Positions 28,001 through 39,100 are shown, counted from the first letter of the stretch. The stretch is 64,000 nt of DNA from Symbiodinium natans (GCA_905221605.1 CAJNDS010002619.1:186001-250000); one strand, 5' to 3'. The notes: generated by a model not told the origin, from the sequence alone. Program-made: numbers and translations.

Positions 28001-28625
28001 GGACAGCGACCTGCTGCGGGACCTGGCGGGCGGCTGCTGCCACGAGCTCACGGAGAACCGCCGCTCGGACGAGCGCATCTTCCGGTTCATCAGCTGGCTT
28101 CGGGTGGGCGAGCCCGAGGAGGTGCCCCTGGCCGAGGCCGTGAGGGTGGCGCGCCGCGAGTTCCCGCGGCCGCCGGGCACGCACCCCGACGTGTGCCTGG
28201 TGCTCTCGCACGTGCACCGTGTGCAGGTCAACGAGCGGGAGAACAAGCGCCTGGCGCCCGCGGACGCTGTCGTGATCGAGCACCAGGCGCCGGGCGCGCC
28301 CACGACCAACGCCCCGCAGAAGATGCGAGTTTGGCCCGGACTGCGGCTGGTGGGCGCCGGCGGCAAGGTGGCCAAAGGCACCTTTGTGCGGGTGGCCGAG
28401 GTGGGTGCGGAGCGCGTCGCGCTGGACGGCGGGCAGCAGTTCACCCACGCGGAGCTGCTGCGGCATACGCGGCTGTGCCACGCCATCACCTACGCGAGCT
28501 GCCAGGGGCTGACGCTCCGCGGCCGGGTGTGGCTGCTGGACGCGGGCACGCAGCACTTCAACCTGCGGCACCTCGACGTCGGGGCCAGCCGAGCTACTAG
28601 CTCCGATCTGTTGAGCGTGCTGTAA
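25062..28625 (+). pseudogene. HNH + PolB-like palm + SF1 helicase fusion, copy 1 (in-frame TAG)
   Basis: One frame from ATG 25062 to TAA 28623-28625 (about 1187 codons) is broken only by TAG at 27075-27077. Residues 1-480 are unrecognised. Residues about 487-525 form an HNH nuclease with zinc ligands: CKLCG, EFDHVVPV, CHECHR. From about 575, VDVVRCRKNGL, then AKLSVNALIGLW (690), then KTDC (783) come in the order and spacing of family-B polymerase motifs A (Asp), B (Lys…Asn…Gly) and C (TD), but each is degenerate. From about 863 is an SF1 (Pif1/RecD-type) helicase: GLPGTGKT, LVIEEV, LMGDFRQLPAV, YASCQGLT. Helicase and HNH are clear; the polymerase reading is inference. It lies directly after the other virus-type genes and shares the TAAAAGG motif. 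In copy 2 the TAG position is TGC, so the stop is a point change. Confidence 0.7.
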
Positions 28626-28634
28626 GCAGACGCC

Positions 28635-29012
28635 AACGTGAGCTCTACATGAGTTGAACATGAGTCCACATGAGCTCTACATGAGTTGAACGTGAGTCCA
28701 CATGAGCTCTACATGAGTTGAACATGAGTCCACATGAGCTCTACATGAGTTGAACGTGAGTCCACATGAGCTCTACATGAGTTGAACATGAGTCCACATG
28801 AGCTCTACATGAGTTGAACATGAGTCCACATGAGCTCTACATGAGTTGAACATGAGTGCACATGAGCTGTACATGAGTTGAACATGAATTCATGAGTTCT
28901 ACATGAGTTGAACATGAGTCCACATGAGTTCTACATGAGTTGAACATGATTCCACATGAGTTGAACATGAGTTATACATGAGTTGTGCAAGAGCTTTACA
29001 TGAGTTCATGAG
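28635..29012. repeat. CATGAGT/CATGAGC minisatellite, copy 1
   Basis: About 12 units of a 32-33-bp repeat made of ACATGAGCTCTACATGAG, then TTGAACATGAGTCC. It degenerates into shorter CATGAGTT units at the right end. It starts 12 bp after the polymerase-helicase stop codon. The same array is at 39670-40047. Confidence 0.93.
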
Positions 29013-29513
29013 TAGCAAGCGATGCGGTCACGGAGTTCGCACCCTTGCAACGTGCGGCCGTGCGTTGACACGTTTTTGCGGTTTTTCGTAGTGCTTGAAG
29101 TGGATGTGCGTGTTTTCATGTCCCCCGGTTTTGTCGTGTTTTTGGCATGATTTTGGCATGACTCATGGCTGCGCATGGCATGTTTTGCAGGAGTTGTTCT
29201 GGTTTTGACAACAGATACATAGCAAAAACTAGTGTTGACAGGCAGGGCCATCAGTGTTGCAAGTGCTAATTGTTTTGTCTGGGTCTTGTGCAAGGAGAGA
29301 GATGCTTGCCATGCATCCTTCTGGATCTCGCTGTCCTGGCAGGCGATATCGTGTGTCCTTTGTCAACGCACTCTGCGTGTGGCACCCAGATACTTCTGAA
29401 CCAGCAGCCAAACCGAAGATAACAGAAGGGAGTCGTGGATCATTGCTCCTTTGATTTCATTCAGTCGCATCTGCTCGAGCCTTCTTGAGGACAGCTGTAG
29501 GACGAGCGCAGCC
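29013..29513. other. Leader region before the SAM/NTPase gene, copy 1
   Basis: About 500 bp without a credible gene. It has T-rich stretches and repeated TTTTGGCATGA words. It may hold the promoter and 5' leader of the gene starting at 29514. The duplicate is 40048-40548. Confidence 0.4.
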
Positions 29514-32500
29514 ATGGCAAGGACTCCAGCGTCGTGCAAGATTGGTCGCGTGCTGGTGCTGCTGGCGTTGTTTTGGGCGTGTCAGCCAGGGCCTAAGACA
29601 GGCGCTGCTCAGCCAGTGTTAGAAAGGATCCTGAGCAGCTTCAGGCAAACCGTGCAGACAGTGCGGGCTGCTGTTGTCCGGGCCGTGCCATGTGCAAGGC
29701 GGGATGCGACAGCATGGAGTGGCGAAGAGCATCAAGTCATAAAGCCAAGCGAGGCATCTTGTGGGCGCGTGGGCACGTAAGCCGCTCATTGCACGCAGAG
29801 CGAGCAAGGCTGGCAAAACTGAGAATAAAGTGGTAAGCTCATCCGGAGAAGTTCAGGCTGATGTCCAACCTGGTGAAGCTGACGACAAAGAAGATGATAA
29901 GGCAGGAATGGTTTGTCGGTTCGGAGTGACACCCCTGCTTTGCTGTAAGGTGAGCCAGCTGGCCAAACAACACGATGCGGTTCAGAGCTACAAGGCAAAT
30001 GAGGTGCCTTGCGTCGTTCTTATGTCGTTCCCTTTGGTCCTGCCCTGGCTTTCTCTGAAGCGTCTCTTGTAGGTGACTGGATGGGTTCGAGACTTTGACC
30101 CCAAGGTCGGAGATGACGAGCGTTGTGCCTGCTTGCGGTATTCAATGCGCCAACGTGCTCCGAGGACATCAGCGAGTTTGCGGGTCAAGAGTACGCCGGG
30201 AAGGACCTGCTGGCGATGGGCGTGGCAGAGCTCGACAACCTCGAGTTGGCAAAAGGGCCACGGAGGCGCCTGATAGAGAGCATCAAGAAGCTGCAAGCGG
30301 CGGCCGCCGCTTGACTTTCAGCTGTGCCGTTGCTTCCGGGCAGCCTAGCCGCAGTCTTGGAGCAACCTGAGGCCATTAGACAACCCAAACTGAAGCTTCG
30401 CAATGCAGGCACTGACGATGAGGCCCGGGGTCTTCGGAGCGTAGATGGATGTCCACAGCACGGGTTGCTCCTGCACAGGGTCGGATCAAGATGGTCGGCG
30501 GCGGCCTCGGAGCTGTGGGAAAGTTAGCCAAATGTGGCGGGGACGGCGCTGGCAGGTGACATGCTGTCGGCGCTGGTCGAGCTGCAGCTGAAGGACAAAG
30601 ACCTCTTGCAAGCAGACGCTCGCCCACGTTGTGTTTTGGAGGGTGCCTGCCGTTCAGGGTCCCTGTTTGACTTTCTTTTGGCAACCTAGAAAGCCGAGGC
30701 CATCGATGTAATCAAGAAGCAGCTCGAAAAGCTACAGGACGACCAGGCCAGGCTGTTCATTGAAGTTGTCGCCATAGCACGGGTTGCTCCTGCACAGGGT
30801 CGGATCAAGATGGTCGGCGGCGGCCTCGGAGCTGTGGGAAAGTTAGCCAGATGTGACGGGGACGGCGCTGGCAGGTGACATGCTGTCGGCGCTGGTCGAG
30901 CTGGATGCAAACAGTGTGATGAGTTCAGCTCTTCAGGATGTGGATGTCACATCGGTCGCTCGGCCGCACGCTGTATGTCCTTGCCGATCGCCGTCTGAGC
31001 TGTGCCGCCTGGCCCAGGTGTTGGAGCAGGCCTGCAACGCAACCAGGAGTGATGTGAAGAGCTACGGGCCAAAGCAAGTAGCTGCATGGACTGCGGCAAA
31101 ACTGGTTTCTGCCAAGTACGACGCTGCGGCGATCCAACAGGCCAGGGGTGCAAATTTCGTTTGTGCCAGCCATTCTTTTTCCTGGTTTGGCACTTGCGAA
31201 GCTGTCTGAGATATCCTTCAGTTTGTCACTGTGTGCACTTTCGTTTGTTTGAGGCGCTTGGAGTGCTGAAGACGAGCGGCCCTACCCTGCTGAACATCAC
31301 AAGCCAAGATCTCCAGCGCTGGGGGCTAGATGATCGCAGCATCGAAAAGACCGTGCTCGAGGCGGTTCAATCCTTAAGTGACCCTTCGGCCACTTTGGCA
31401 TGCGCTAGTCACGCTTCTTTTGGCGGGCCTGTTTTGCTCAGTGTCACGTCAATTGGCATCTTTCATGGCAGCCCGTGCGCTGAAAGGCGTTGACATTTCG
31501 TGACCTCGTGAACGACGAGGCGAAGGTCCAGTACAACTATCAAAACAAGGTGTGGGTATATGGCCGTCCGACAAGTTTCCCCCCATGTGGCTACGTCCCA
31601 GACGCGCAGATGCTGAAGATAAGCATCAATGGCACGCATAGCTCAGAGATTCTGTTTATGAACTCCGAAGGCAAGAGTTGTATCCCAACCTTCCACGGAG
31701 AAAGTGGCAGTGGAAAGACTTTGCTAGCTGTGATGAAGCCGGCTATCCTACTGCAAGCCGATCAAGGCGATACTGTTCGGGTGTTCACTATGACCGTCAG
31801 TGCCGAGGAGGTGCAAGAGATCAGCCAAGCCCAAAGCAAAGATGATCGCGATGACCGGTGCAAAGCCAAGGTCATGAACACATTCAAGAAGTGCATCAAG
31901 TCGGCTTTGGGAGACCCAGGGGGTATTGTTACTCAATGGTTTCTTGGCACGCAGTGAGATGTTAGTGCCTAGGATTCAGGTTCTGAGACGTATCTGCTCC
32001 ATACCTGGCCGTACCTGAAGCTAAGGCTGGAGCACCCTGATCCAGACGATCTTGGCAATGTGGTATTTGTAATCGATGAGATTGGAACATGCCTCGATTT
32101 TGCACGTGGAGTGGCGGCGCAACAAGAGGACATATACAAGCACATGCAGCAGTTTTGCAAAAATAAGAGCCAATTGGTCATGGCAGGCACTGCAGGTGCA
32201 GGCACTGTGGCATATCAGCCATCTGTGGAAGTGTCGACAAAGCCAGAGCAAGTTTGCCTAGTCTTCGTCGGCAGCGTGAAAGACGCAACCTTCGGGCGTG
32301 CCCTATGTGAAGCAATGCTCCCCCTTGAAACTTGTGCAGTGAGATACGACGACTTGATGGAGGTCAAATCTATGAAGGCATATCTCAGCAACGCACGGAC
32401 TGCAGTCTTGTTAGTGGAGGAGGTCGCGCGATGGGTGAACAAGAAACCCGCAAACGTTGCAAAAGAGACCGTGCGTGACGCATGGAAGCGTAGTCCTCAT

Positions 32501-33685
32501 TTGACAAGCTATTTGGTGCCGAGCAAGTACAGAATGCTCAATGGCCTGCAGAGCGTGACGTGCATCCGTGATCATGCCGATTGCGCTTTGAAGCTGCTGA
32601 TGCACCCTTCGCTTCTGGAAAGCAAAGATATTCCAGAACCTGAAGTTGCCAGGAGGTGTGTGACACTAGGACTCGTGGCTATTCCAGATTCTCAACAAGC
32701 TGCAGCAATCCACGCCCCCACCGGCAGCAAGTCATATTTCTCAACAACCACTTTCGACTCCTCTGAGGCTCTGAAGCAGATGCTGCTTGCTGCATTCGAA
32801 GTTCCGGCCATTCTTCCAAAGGACGGACTGTCACTGGAACTCGTGGTGGCCGAGGCCCAGAGGCGCTTCTCAGAAGTGCTGACAGGCAATCGAGCTACCC
32901 TGAAGCATCTGCCGTATGCTATGCCTCCAGTGGACAATCAGGATATGGAAGGCATTCCAGAGAATACATTCGTGGAGATTCTTGATGCGCTTGCTTCCCA
33001 GCAAACAGTCGTGCTGGTCAACGGACCCAGTGCGCAGGGAGCTGACATCATCCTGCTTCGAGCGGCTCAGCATACCAAGAATTGCACGGCCACGAAGCCT
33101 TTTGTTCGCTTCGTGCAGGTTAAGAACCAGAATCGTGCGGCGAACCAGACGGATGTCGTGAGAACATTGGGAGTTGCAGCAAAGGCAAACGCATCCCAGA
33201 GCAAATTTCAGAAACCTAACCCATGGTCTGCGATGGTACTGAATTGGTTCTGCCGGGTGGTGAGCGAGAAGAATTGCAAGAACTTGACACGGCACTTTGG
33301 ACAGGTGCGAGAACTGAAAGGCAAACCTCGAGAGATGGACGTGGATGTGGAGCTTGTTCTCCTCGAAAGAGTGACGACTCAAAAGGCACCTCCATCGTTA
33401 CAGAAGCCGAGATTTTTAAAAGAATGCCCTACCTTCAAGCTGCAGAGTTTGGAGCACCTGGCTCCATTTCCGACACAACTGCCGTCTAGTACGGCGAAAG
33501 CATATGGGCAGAAAAAGGCCAACCGCCGGAAAACTCCAGTGCATTGCAGCTCATGCGCTGGTTGTTTGCCTTGTGTGAATGCTGGAAGGGTACTGCGTCG
33601 TGAACGTTTCCGCCTGGCATTCAGGTGGACTGGAGCATCGGGAGTGGTTTGCTCTACCCCAAACAATATCCCCGGTATCAAGTGA
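29514..33685 (+). CDS. Multi-exon SAM-domain / P-loop NTPase / PD-(D/E)XK-like nuclease gene (Crinkler/RHS-like), copy 1
   Basis: The proposed start MARTPASCKIGRVLVLLALFW (GCAGCCATGG) looks like a signal peptide. Successive open blocks in different frames imply introns. A SAM-like domain (VTGWVRDFDP … GKDLLAMGVAELDNLELAKG … RLIESIKKL) starts after a ctcttgTAG acceptor at 30070-30072. A coiled-coil exon (KAEAIDVIKKQLEKLQDDQ) starts after ctTAG near 30689. A second SAM-like domain is split (VAAWTAAKLVSAKYD; LLNITSQDLQRWGLDDRSIE). The NTPase follows with Walker A HGESGSGKT (31697-31722) and Walker B VVFVIDEIG (32057). GADIILL … FVQVKN (33039-33126) fits the D…(E/Q)xK core of restriction-type nucleases. 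NTPase plus nuclease is the layout of Crinkler and trypanosome RHS proteins. Exact splice sites are not resolved. Function in this alga is unknown. Confidence 0.6.
30457..30903. repeat. 319-bp exon-intron tandem repeat, copy 1 (1.4 units)
   Basis: A full unit at 30457-30775 (starting AGCACGGGTTGCTCC) is followed by a partial unit from 30776. Each unit carries the coiled-coil exon encoding KQLEKLQDDQARLFIEVVAI and the preceding intron-like sequence. In the duplicate there are two full units plus the partial one. Confidence 0.9.
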
Positions 33686-34194
33686 GTGCGTTGTCCACTG
33701 GGGAGGGGTGTAGGAGTTCCTACAGGAGTAGGGTCGAGAATTTGAGCCCGTGGCTACAAGCCCACGCCGTTTAGCCCCTAGAAACTCCTCCAACACACCC
33801 TCTCAGGTCCCTATTCATCAACCTCGCTCGCTGGGAGATTGTCGCTGGGTGGAGCCTGGGAAGTATGAAGTGGATGATCCTGACCGTTGCCCCTAAATCC
33901 ACTTCCCAGGTATCGAAGTGCAGACTGTGTGCGAGCCGTGTTCCTGCATGTTTTTTGGCATGTTTTATTGTTTTGTACTTGCTCCGAGCTGAGGAGCTGC
34001 GTGGCTCATCCGGCTCACTAGATGCTCATCTGCGCCTGCTGATGCTCATCAGCCTGCAGGCCCTCCAGTCTGGCCTCCAGGCCCAGCTCCAGTTCTGGCG
34101 GGTCTGGGTTGAACCCAACAAAGTCCCATGGCAGAGCTCCCACAATGGGGGTTGCAGGCCCCTTTTGCTTGGTGGTATAGTTTTTGTGCCCGCT
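33686..34194. other. 3' flank of the SAM/NTPase gene with inverted repeats, copy 1
   Basis: No gene seen. GGGTGTAGGAGTT (about 33704) and AACTCCTCCAACACACCC (about 33784) form an imperfect stem. CCTGGGAAGT…AGTGGA (about 33856) pairs with TCCACTTCCCAGG (33898-33910). Either could be a transcript-end hairpin or the end of a small mobile element. The duplicate is 45040-45548. Confidence 0.4.
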
Positions 34195-34790
34195 GATGCT
34201 CATCTGCCCGCCCGCTGATGCTCATCCGCCCGCCCACTGATGCTCATCTGCCCTCCCGCTGATGCTCATCTGCCCGCCGTGCCCGCGGATGCTCATTTGG
34301 CCCACCGGCTGATGGCACGCAAGCCCCCGCAGGCCGCCCGGATTTCACGGACTGCCCGGCAGATGCGGCCGACTGATGCTCATTGATGCCCGCCCGCTGA
34401 TGCTCACCGCCCTCGGAGACTCGCCCCACCGTCGCTCCCGCCACCTCGTGTGGAATTTGGGCTCATGCTGGGCTCATGCTGGGCTCATGTTGGACTCATC
34501 TGGGCTCATGCTGGACTCATGTTGGACTCATCTGGGCTCATGCTGGGCTCATGCTGGGCTCATGTTGGGCTCATCTAGGCTCATCCTGCCGGCTGGTGCA
34601 TCTGACCCCGCCCGCAGCCCGCCCGCCGATGCTCGACGCACCATGCTGGGCTCATGTGGGACTCATGCTGGGGTCATGTGTGACTCATCTGGGCTCATGC
34701 TGGGCTCATGTGGGACTCATCTGGGCTCATGTGGGACTCATCTGGGCGCATGTGGGACTCATGGGCTCATGCTGGGCTCATGTTTGGACA
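34195..34790. repeat. CTCAT minisatellite, copy 1
   Basis: First part: TGATGCTCATCTGCCCGCCCGC units. Second part (34455-34790): GGGCTCATGCT, GGACTCATCT and GGACTCATGT units. GACTCATGT is the reverse complement of the ACATGAGTC core of the array at 28635-29012. The duplicate is 45549-46144. Confidence 0.9.
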
Positions 34791-34921
34791 GGAGGAGGGC
34801 GCTGGCAAGTCTCCACAGAGCTCCTTTACCAAGATTGCCAAGGCCGAGGCTGGCAAGTTCCGCGCAGCATCCTGCCGCACTCAAACCCTCGCAACACTGC
34901 CAGGTTGCTAAAAATCCCAGA

Positions 34922-35488
34922 CTCTCTCTTCTATAGCATTCCCCAGACCCCTCTGAAGGCTGTGTACAGACAGCCTGAATGAAAGTGAGCAGCATCACAT
35001 CTTTCATTCGATGGCGCTCAAGACTTCAGAAATGCTGCCACGGAGCTGTGGGGCCGCAGTTCTGCAGCAAGCAAAATCGCGCTTTAGAGCAGTTTTGGGG
35101 TGAGCGTTCCGACGAAAATGCCTCAAGGAGCAAGATTCTAGGGGGGTCCCCTTCCCATTTTTTTTTCCTCTTCTTTATTTTGTCCCTTCTGTTTTTTCTT
35201 TGCTTAATTTCCATGTCTTTTTTGTTTGTTTCTGTTTTTTCTCTTCTCTTCCTTTCCCTTCCCCTTGACCCCCCTAGAATCGCGACGAAGAGGCATTCTC
35301 ATTGCGAGCACCCAAAACTGCTCTAAAGCGCGATTTTGCTTGCTGCAGAACTGCGGCCCCACAGCTCCGTGGCAGCATTTCTGAAGTCTTGAGCGCCATC
35401 GAATGAAAGATGTGATGCTGCTCACTTTCATTCAGGCTGTCTGTACACAGCCTTCAGAGGGGTCTGGGGAATGCTATAGAAGAGAGAG
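34922..35488. mobile_element. 567-bp foldback (long inverted-repeat) element, copy 1
   Basis: Left arm from 34922 (CTCTCTCTTCTATAGCATTC) is the reverse complement of the right arm ending at 35488. Pairing is near perfect for about 180 bp (to AGCAGTTTTGGG) and continues imperfectly to CTAGGGGGGTC on both sides. The unpaired centre (about 35160-35255) is a pyrimidine/T-rich tract. No ORF. The shape fits a non-autonomous foldback/MITE or a palindromic hairpin locus. No target duplication could be confirmed. The duplicate is 46276-46842. Confidence 0.85.
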
Positions 35489-35600
35489 ACAGCACCAAGC
35501 ACACCTACGCCTCCAGGCTGTCCCAGAGGGGGCCGCTGCCTACGTGTAGGGTTCCAAGCAAAGCCAAACCTTTAGCTCCGGACTCCCACCCCTTCTACAG

Positions 35601-35980
35601 AGTCCGTCGAGCAGCACTTCAAGGTTGTGGAAAAGGAGCTGGCGTCCAAGCTCGTGGCCAAGTCGGGCAGGGACCCCAAAGTGTTCGGCCGCAGCCTCTC
35701 GCCCGCCGAGCTGGAGGCGCGGCTGCAATCGTGCCTCAAGACCAGCCAGCGGGGCACCCCTTTCCTGAAGACCAAGCTCAACTGGGACAGGGTGCGCTTC
35801 TGGGACACGGAAGGATACCCGCTGCAGGAGCCGGGCGACCTTGCGGGCCGCAGCGCTAGGGTGCGCCTCGAGCTGCGCCAGGTGTGGGTGATGAATCCCC
35901 AGTGCGGCCTGCTGCTGGAGGTCACCGACCTGCAGCTGCAGGAGAGCGAGCCGGCCAAGGTCGAGTGCTCCTTCGGCTGA
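35601..35980 (+). pseudogene. 5'-truncated second copy of the 190-residue gene
   Basis: Repeats codons 65-190 of the gene at 24296-24868, with one visible change (Ala to Thr near 35770). It has no start codon of its own family; the duplication joint replaces its N-terminus. Confidence 0.85.
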
Positions 35981-36173
35981 CCGCTGTCTAGAAGAAAGGG
36001 TGGCGGGCGCCCGCAGCACAGGCCTGCCCCCAAAGGCCCCCCGCGGCAGGGGCAGCTTACAGCAGCCGCCGAATTCGTTTCTGAGACATCAGCCACCCCC
36101 CCGCTAATTCGTTTTCGGACCCGAAATCTGCTCGGACGGATTTTTTTTTGCCGGACCAGAAAGAATAAAAGGA

Positions 36174-39100
36174 ATGAGTTGGGCGCAACAGCGCGAGCAG
36201 ATCCGCCGTGCGGCCGAAGCCGGGGTCAGGCCAAGGGCCTCGGCGCTAGGCTCCCAGATTCTGCCCCTCCGCGGGCAGGGCGGCCAGTCCGCCCAGCTCA
36301 CGCGCCCAAACGGCGCCCTGACGCGAGCCGGGCAGCTGTACTACCAACTTGCAGGCCGCCGGCCGCCGAGCCGTCAGTTCGACGAGTCGCAGCCGCTGAT
36401 CCGCGAGGGCGCCTCCGATTACATCCTGCTGCGCAGCGGCGTGAAGAAGCTGGCGCGCACATTGGCGCCGGACGGCAACTACCACCTTACGAAGCTGGGC
36501 AAGGCCTTCTTCAAGGAGAAGTACACGGAGTGGCTGGCCCACGTGCCGGTGCGGATCCGCGGCCGCCGCAAGAACGGCCGGGCCTACGAGCGGCTGGATT
36601 ACCTGCCCATGACCTCGCTGAACGTCGGGCTGCAAAGGCAGAACGACGGACTGTCGGAAGGGCAGGTGGCCCGCAACGTCAAGCAGGCGGTGCTGTCAAG
36701 GCTGGGCGACCCCTCGGAGGACGACGTGATCATGGAGCTCTCGGAGGAGGTCTACCACCTCGACGGGTCGCGGGAGTGGACGCTGAGCTCGCAGACCACG
36801 CAGCACGTCGACAACCGCACGCTGGTGGAAACGAGCCTGCGGCAGCCGCTCGGTGCCCTGCGCGAGGTCTCTTACCAGCTCTTCGAGGGCGACGAGATCC
36901 TGGCCTCGGCCTTCGAGCAGCGGGACGACAAGCTCTGCGCGGCCCGGCAGCTGGCGGAGCTGCTGCGGCTGCCGCTGGAGGAGGTGCTCTCCGACTTCGA
37001 CACCATCTGCGACCGCGGCTGGCAGGAGCGGGGCATCACGCCCGAGGAGATCCGCAAGTTCTGCGTCTGGCGGGGCGCGCCGATGCTCTTCGTGAACTGC
37101 CAGGGGCAGCTCCTGGACTCTTACCAGCCGGCCGTGAAGGAGGCGCGCGCCGTGGCCTTCACGGCCTGGCAGGGGCACGCCTTCTTCTACAAGAACGCTC
37201 GCAGCGTCTTCCAGTGCGACGACGCGGAGCGCCTGCGGCCCCGCTTCCGGTCGGAGCGGCGGGAGTCCACGGTGCCCGAGTTCGGCGCATGGCGAGAGTG
37301 GGACGGCGAGCTCCGCGCAGGTCACTTCTGGACGCGGGACCTGCGGGCGGCGCGGGGCGCGCTGCTGGCCGTGGGGCACTGCCGCAGGGTGGCCATGCGC
37401 AGCCTCTGCGAGTGGCGCAGCCTGCGACTGCGGGCGGGCGAGGCGGACTGCGTCATCTGCGAGCTGCCCGAGGATGCCGAGGTGCTGCAGGCGTGGACGG
37501 AGCGCTTCGGGCTGAAGTACCGCGGCCAGAGGCTGGCCGGCGCCACCAACGAGGTCTTCTTGCATCTGCTCCGGGCGCAGCGCGAGGTGCCGCAGCAGCG
37601 GGAGCAGATCTTGGCCTCCCAGGGCGGCGCCTGCAAACTGTGTGGCGCGCCCATCGCGCTCTGCGCCTGCGAGTTCGACCACGTGGTGCCGGTGAGCACC
37701 GCCTTCCGCGGGCAGATCCAGGAGTTCCAGGCGCTCTGCCACGAGTGCCACCGGCTCAAGACCAGCCTGGAGAATTCGCACGCGACTGCGCTGGAGAGGG
37801 AACGAGGACCGGGTCTGCTGGGGCGTGGATGTGGTGCGCTGCCGCAAGAACGGGCTGGCCAACGCGCGCTTCCCTCTGCCAGTGTTCTGCCCACTGGATT
37901 CGGTGCAGGAGGCGCGGGAGGGCTGCCTGGCGGACTTGACCTATGTCAGGCTGCGGAAGGACGGGCGCGTGGCTTTGCTGAGCCGGCTGCCGTACGTGGG
38001 CGAGGGCTGGTACGCCAAGCCGGCGTGCGCCCACATGCTGGAGGCCGGCGTTGCGACGTGGCAGGACTTCCTCTGGAGCCTGGACGCCACCGCGCACGTG
38101 GACCCGAGCTGCCTTGCCTGGGCGCTTCGCAAGATGGAGCAGGCCTGGCCCGAGGAGCACCTGGCCAAGCTGAGCGTCAATGCTTTGATCGGCCTGTGGG
38201 CGCGCAACGTGGACCTCGTCTACCTGATGCGCACCTCGAACAACCAGCTCGATGGCCACGGTTGCCAGTACCGACAGACCTTCGTGGACGCGGCCGGCAA
38301 AACGCACTGGGACCACATCTTCGTGACGCAGCTCTACAGCAACGCCTCGCACCGGCCCGCCTGGGACTTCGTCATGGCGGCGGAGTACTGCGCCGTGGCC
38401 CGCATTCGACAGATGCTGGCGGAGGTGCCGATGCGCTACCTCAAGTTCCTGAAAACCGACTGCCTGGGCTTGCAGGACCTGCCCAAGAAGTACTGGCCTG
38501 CGGTGGAGCGGCTCACGCGCCTGCGCCACCCCGACGGCACGCCGGTCTACAGGTGTGAGCAGGTCGAGCAGCTGCGGGGGCGCCACTTCGAGCCGGAGAT
38601 CCAGGCTGGACCGCCGCAGCGCCGCGGCTGGGAGCAAGTGGACGACCCGCTGGCCCACTGCCTGCAGGGGCGCAGCCTGCTGCTCACCGGGCTGCCCGGC
38701 ACGGGGAAGACGCACCTCGCGAGGCGCATCGTGGAGCAGCTGCGGGAGGCCGGCGACGTGGTGCAGCTGGTCTCGAAGACCCACTGCGCGGCGCAGAACT
38801 TGGGCTTGGGGGCTCAGACTGCCGACCACTGGGTGCGTCGCACGGTGCGCAACGGCCGCTGCCAGCTTGACTGGCTGGTGATCGAGGAAGTCACGCAGAT
38901 GGACACGGGGCTCTGGGCCGACGTGGCCTGCGTGGCGCTGGATCGCGGCGTGCGCTTCCTGCTCATGGGCGATTTCCGGCAGCTGCCGGCGGTGCTCGAC
39001 AGCTTTGCCGGGGCCCGCGTGGAGCGGCCGCTGAAGGACAGCGACCTGCTGCGGGACCTGGCGGGCGGCTGCTGCCACGAGCTCACGGAGAACCGCCGCT

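Larger units (their letters stand above)
24489..35600. repeat. Tandem duplication, copy 1 (11,112 bp)
   Basis: Begins at AGTCCGTCGAG inside the 190-residue gene and ends at CCCCTTCTACAG. The same sequence restarts at 35601. The copies differ by scattered single bases, a 77-bp deletion in copy 2 (polymerase-helicase gene) and one extra 319-bp unit in copy 2. The length difference of 242 bp equals 319 minus 77, so these two events account for it exactly. Confidence 0.95.

Noticed and set aside
25794..28661. 955-residue open frame on the minus strand
   Set aside because: Antisense shadow of the GC-rich polymerase-helicase gene; composition (Gln/His/Ala/Val-rich, no motifs) fits the complement of its codons. 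The same applies to 37756-39696 in the second copy.
28635..29012. CRISPR-like direct repeats
   Set aside because: Units are contiguous with no unique spacers, and the setting is eukaryotic; it is a minisatellite.
34376..34982. Repeat ORFs (GLMLGSC / MLGSCWTH types) at 34376 and 34476
   Set aside because: Translation of the CTCATGCTGGG minisatellite in several frames; no start context or conserved domain.
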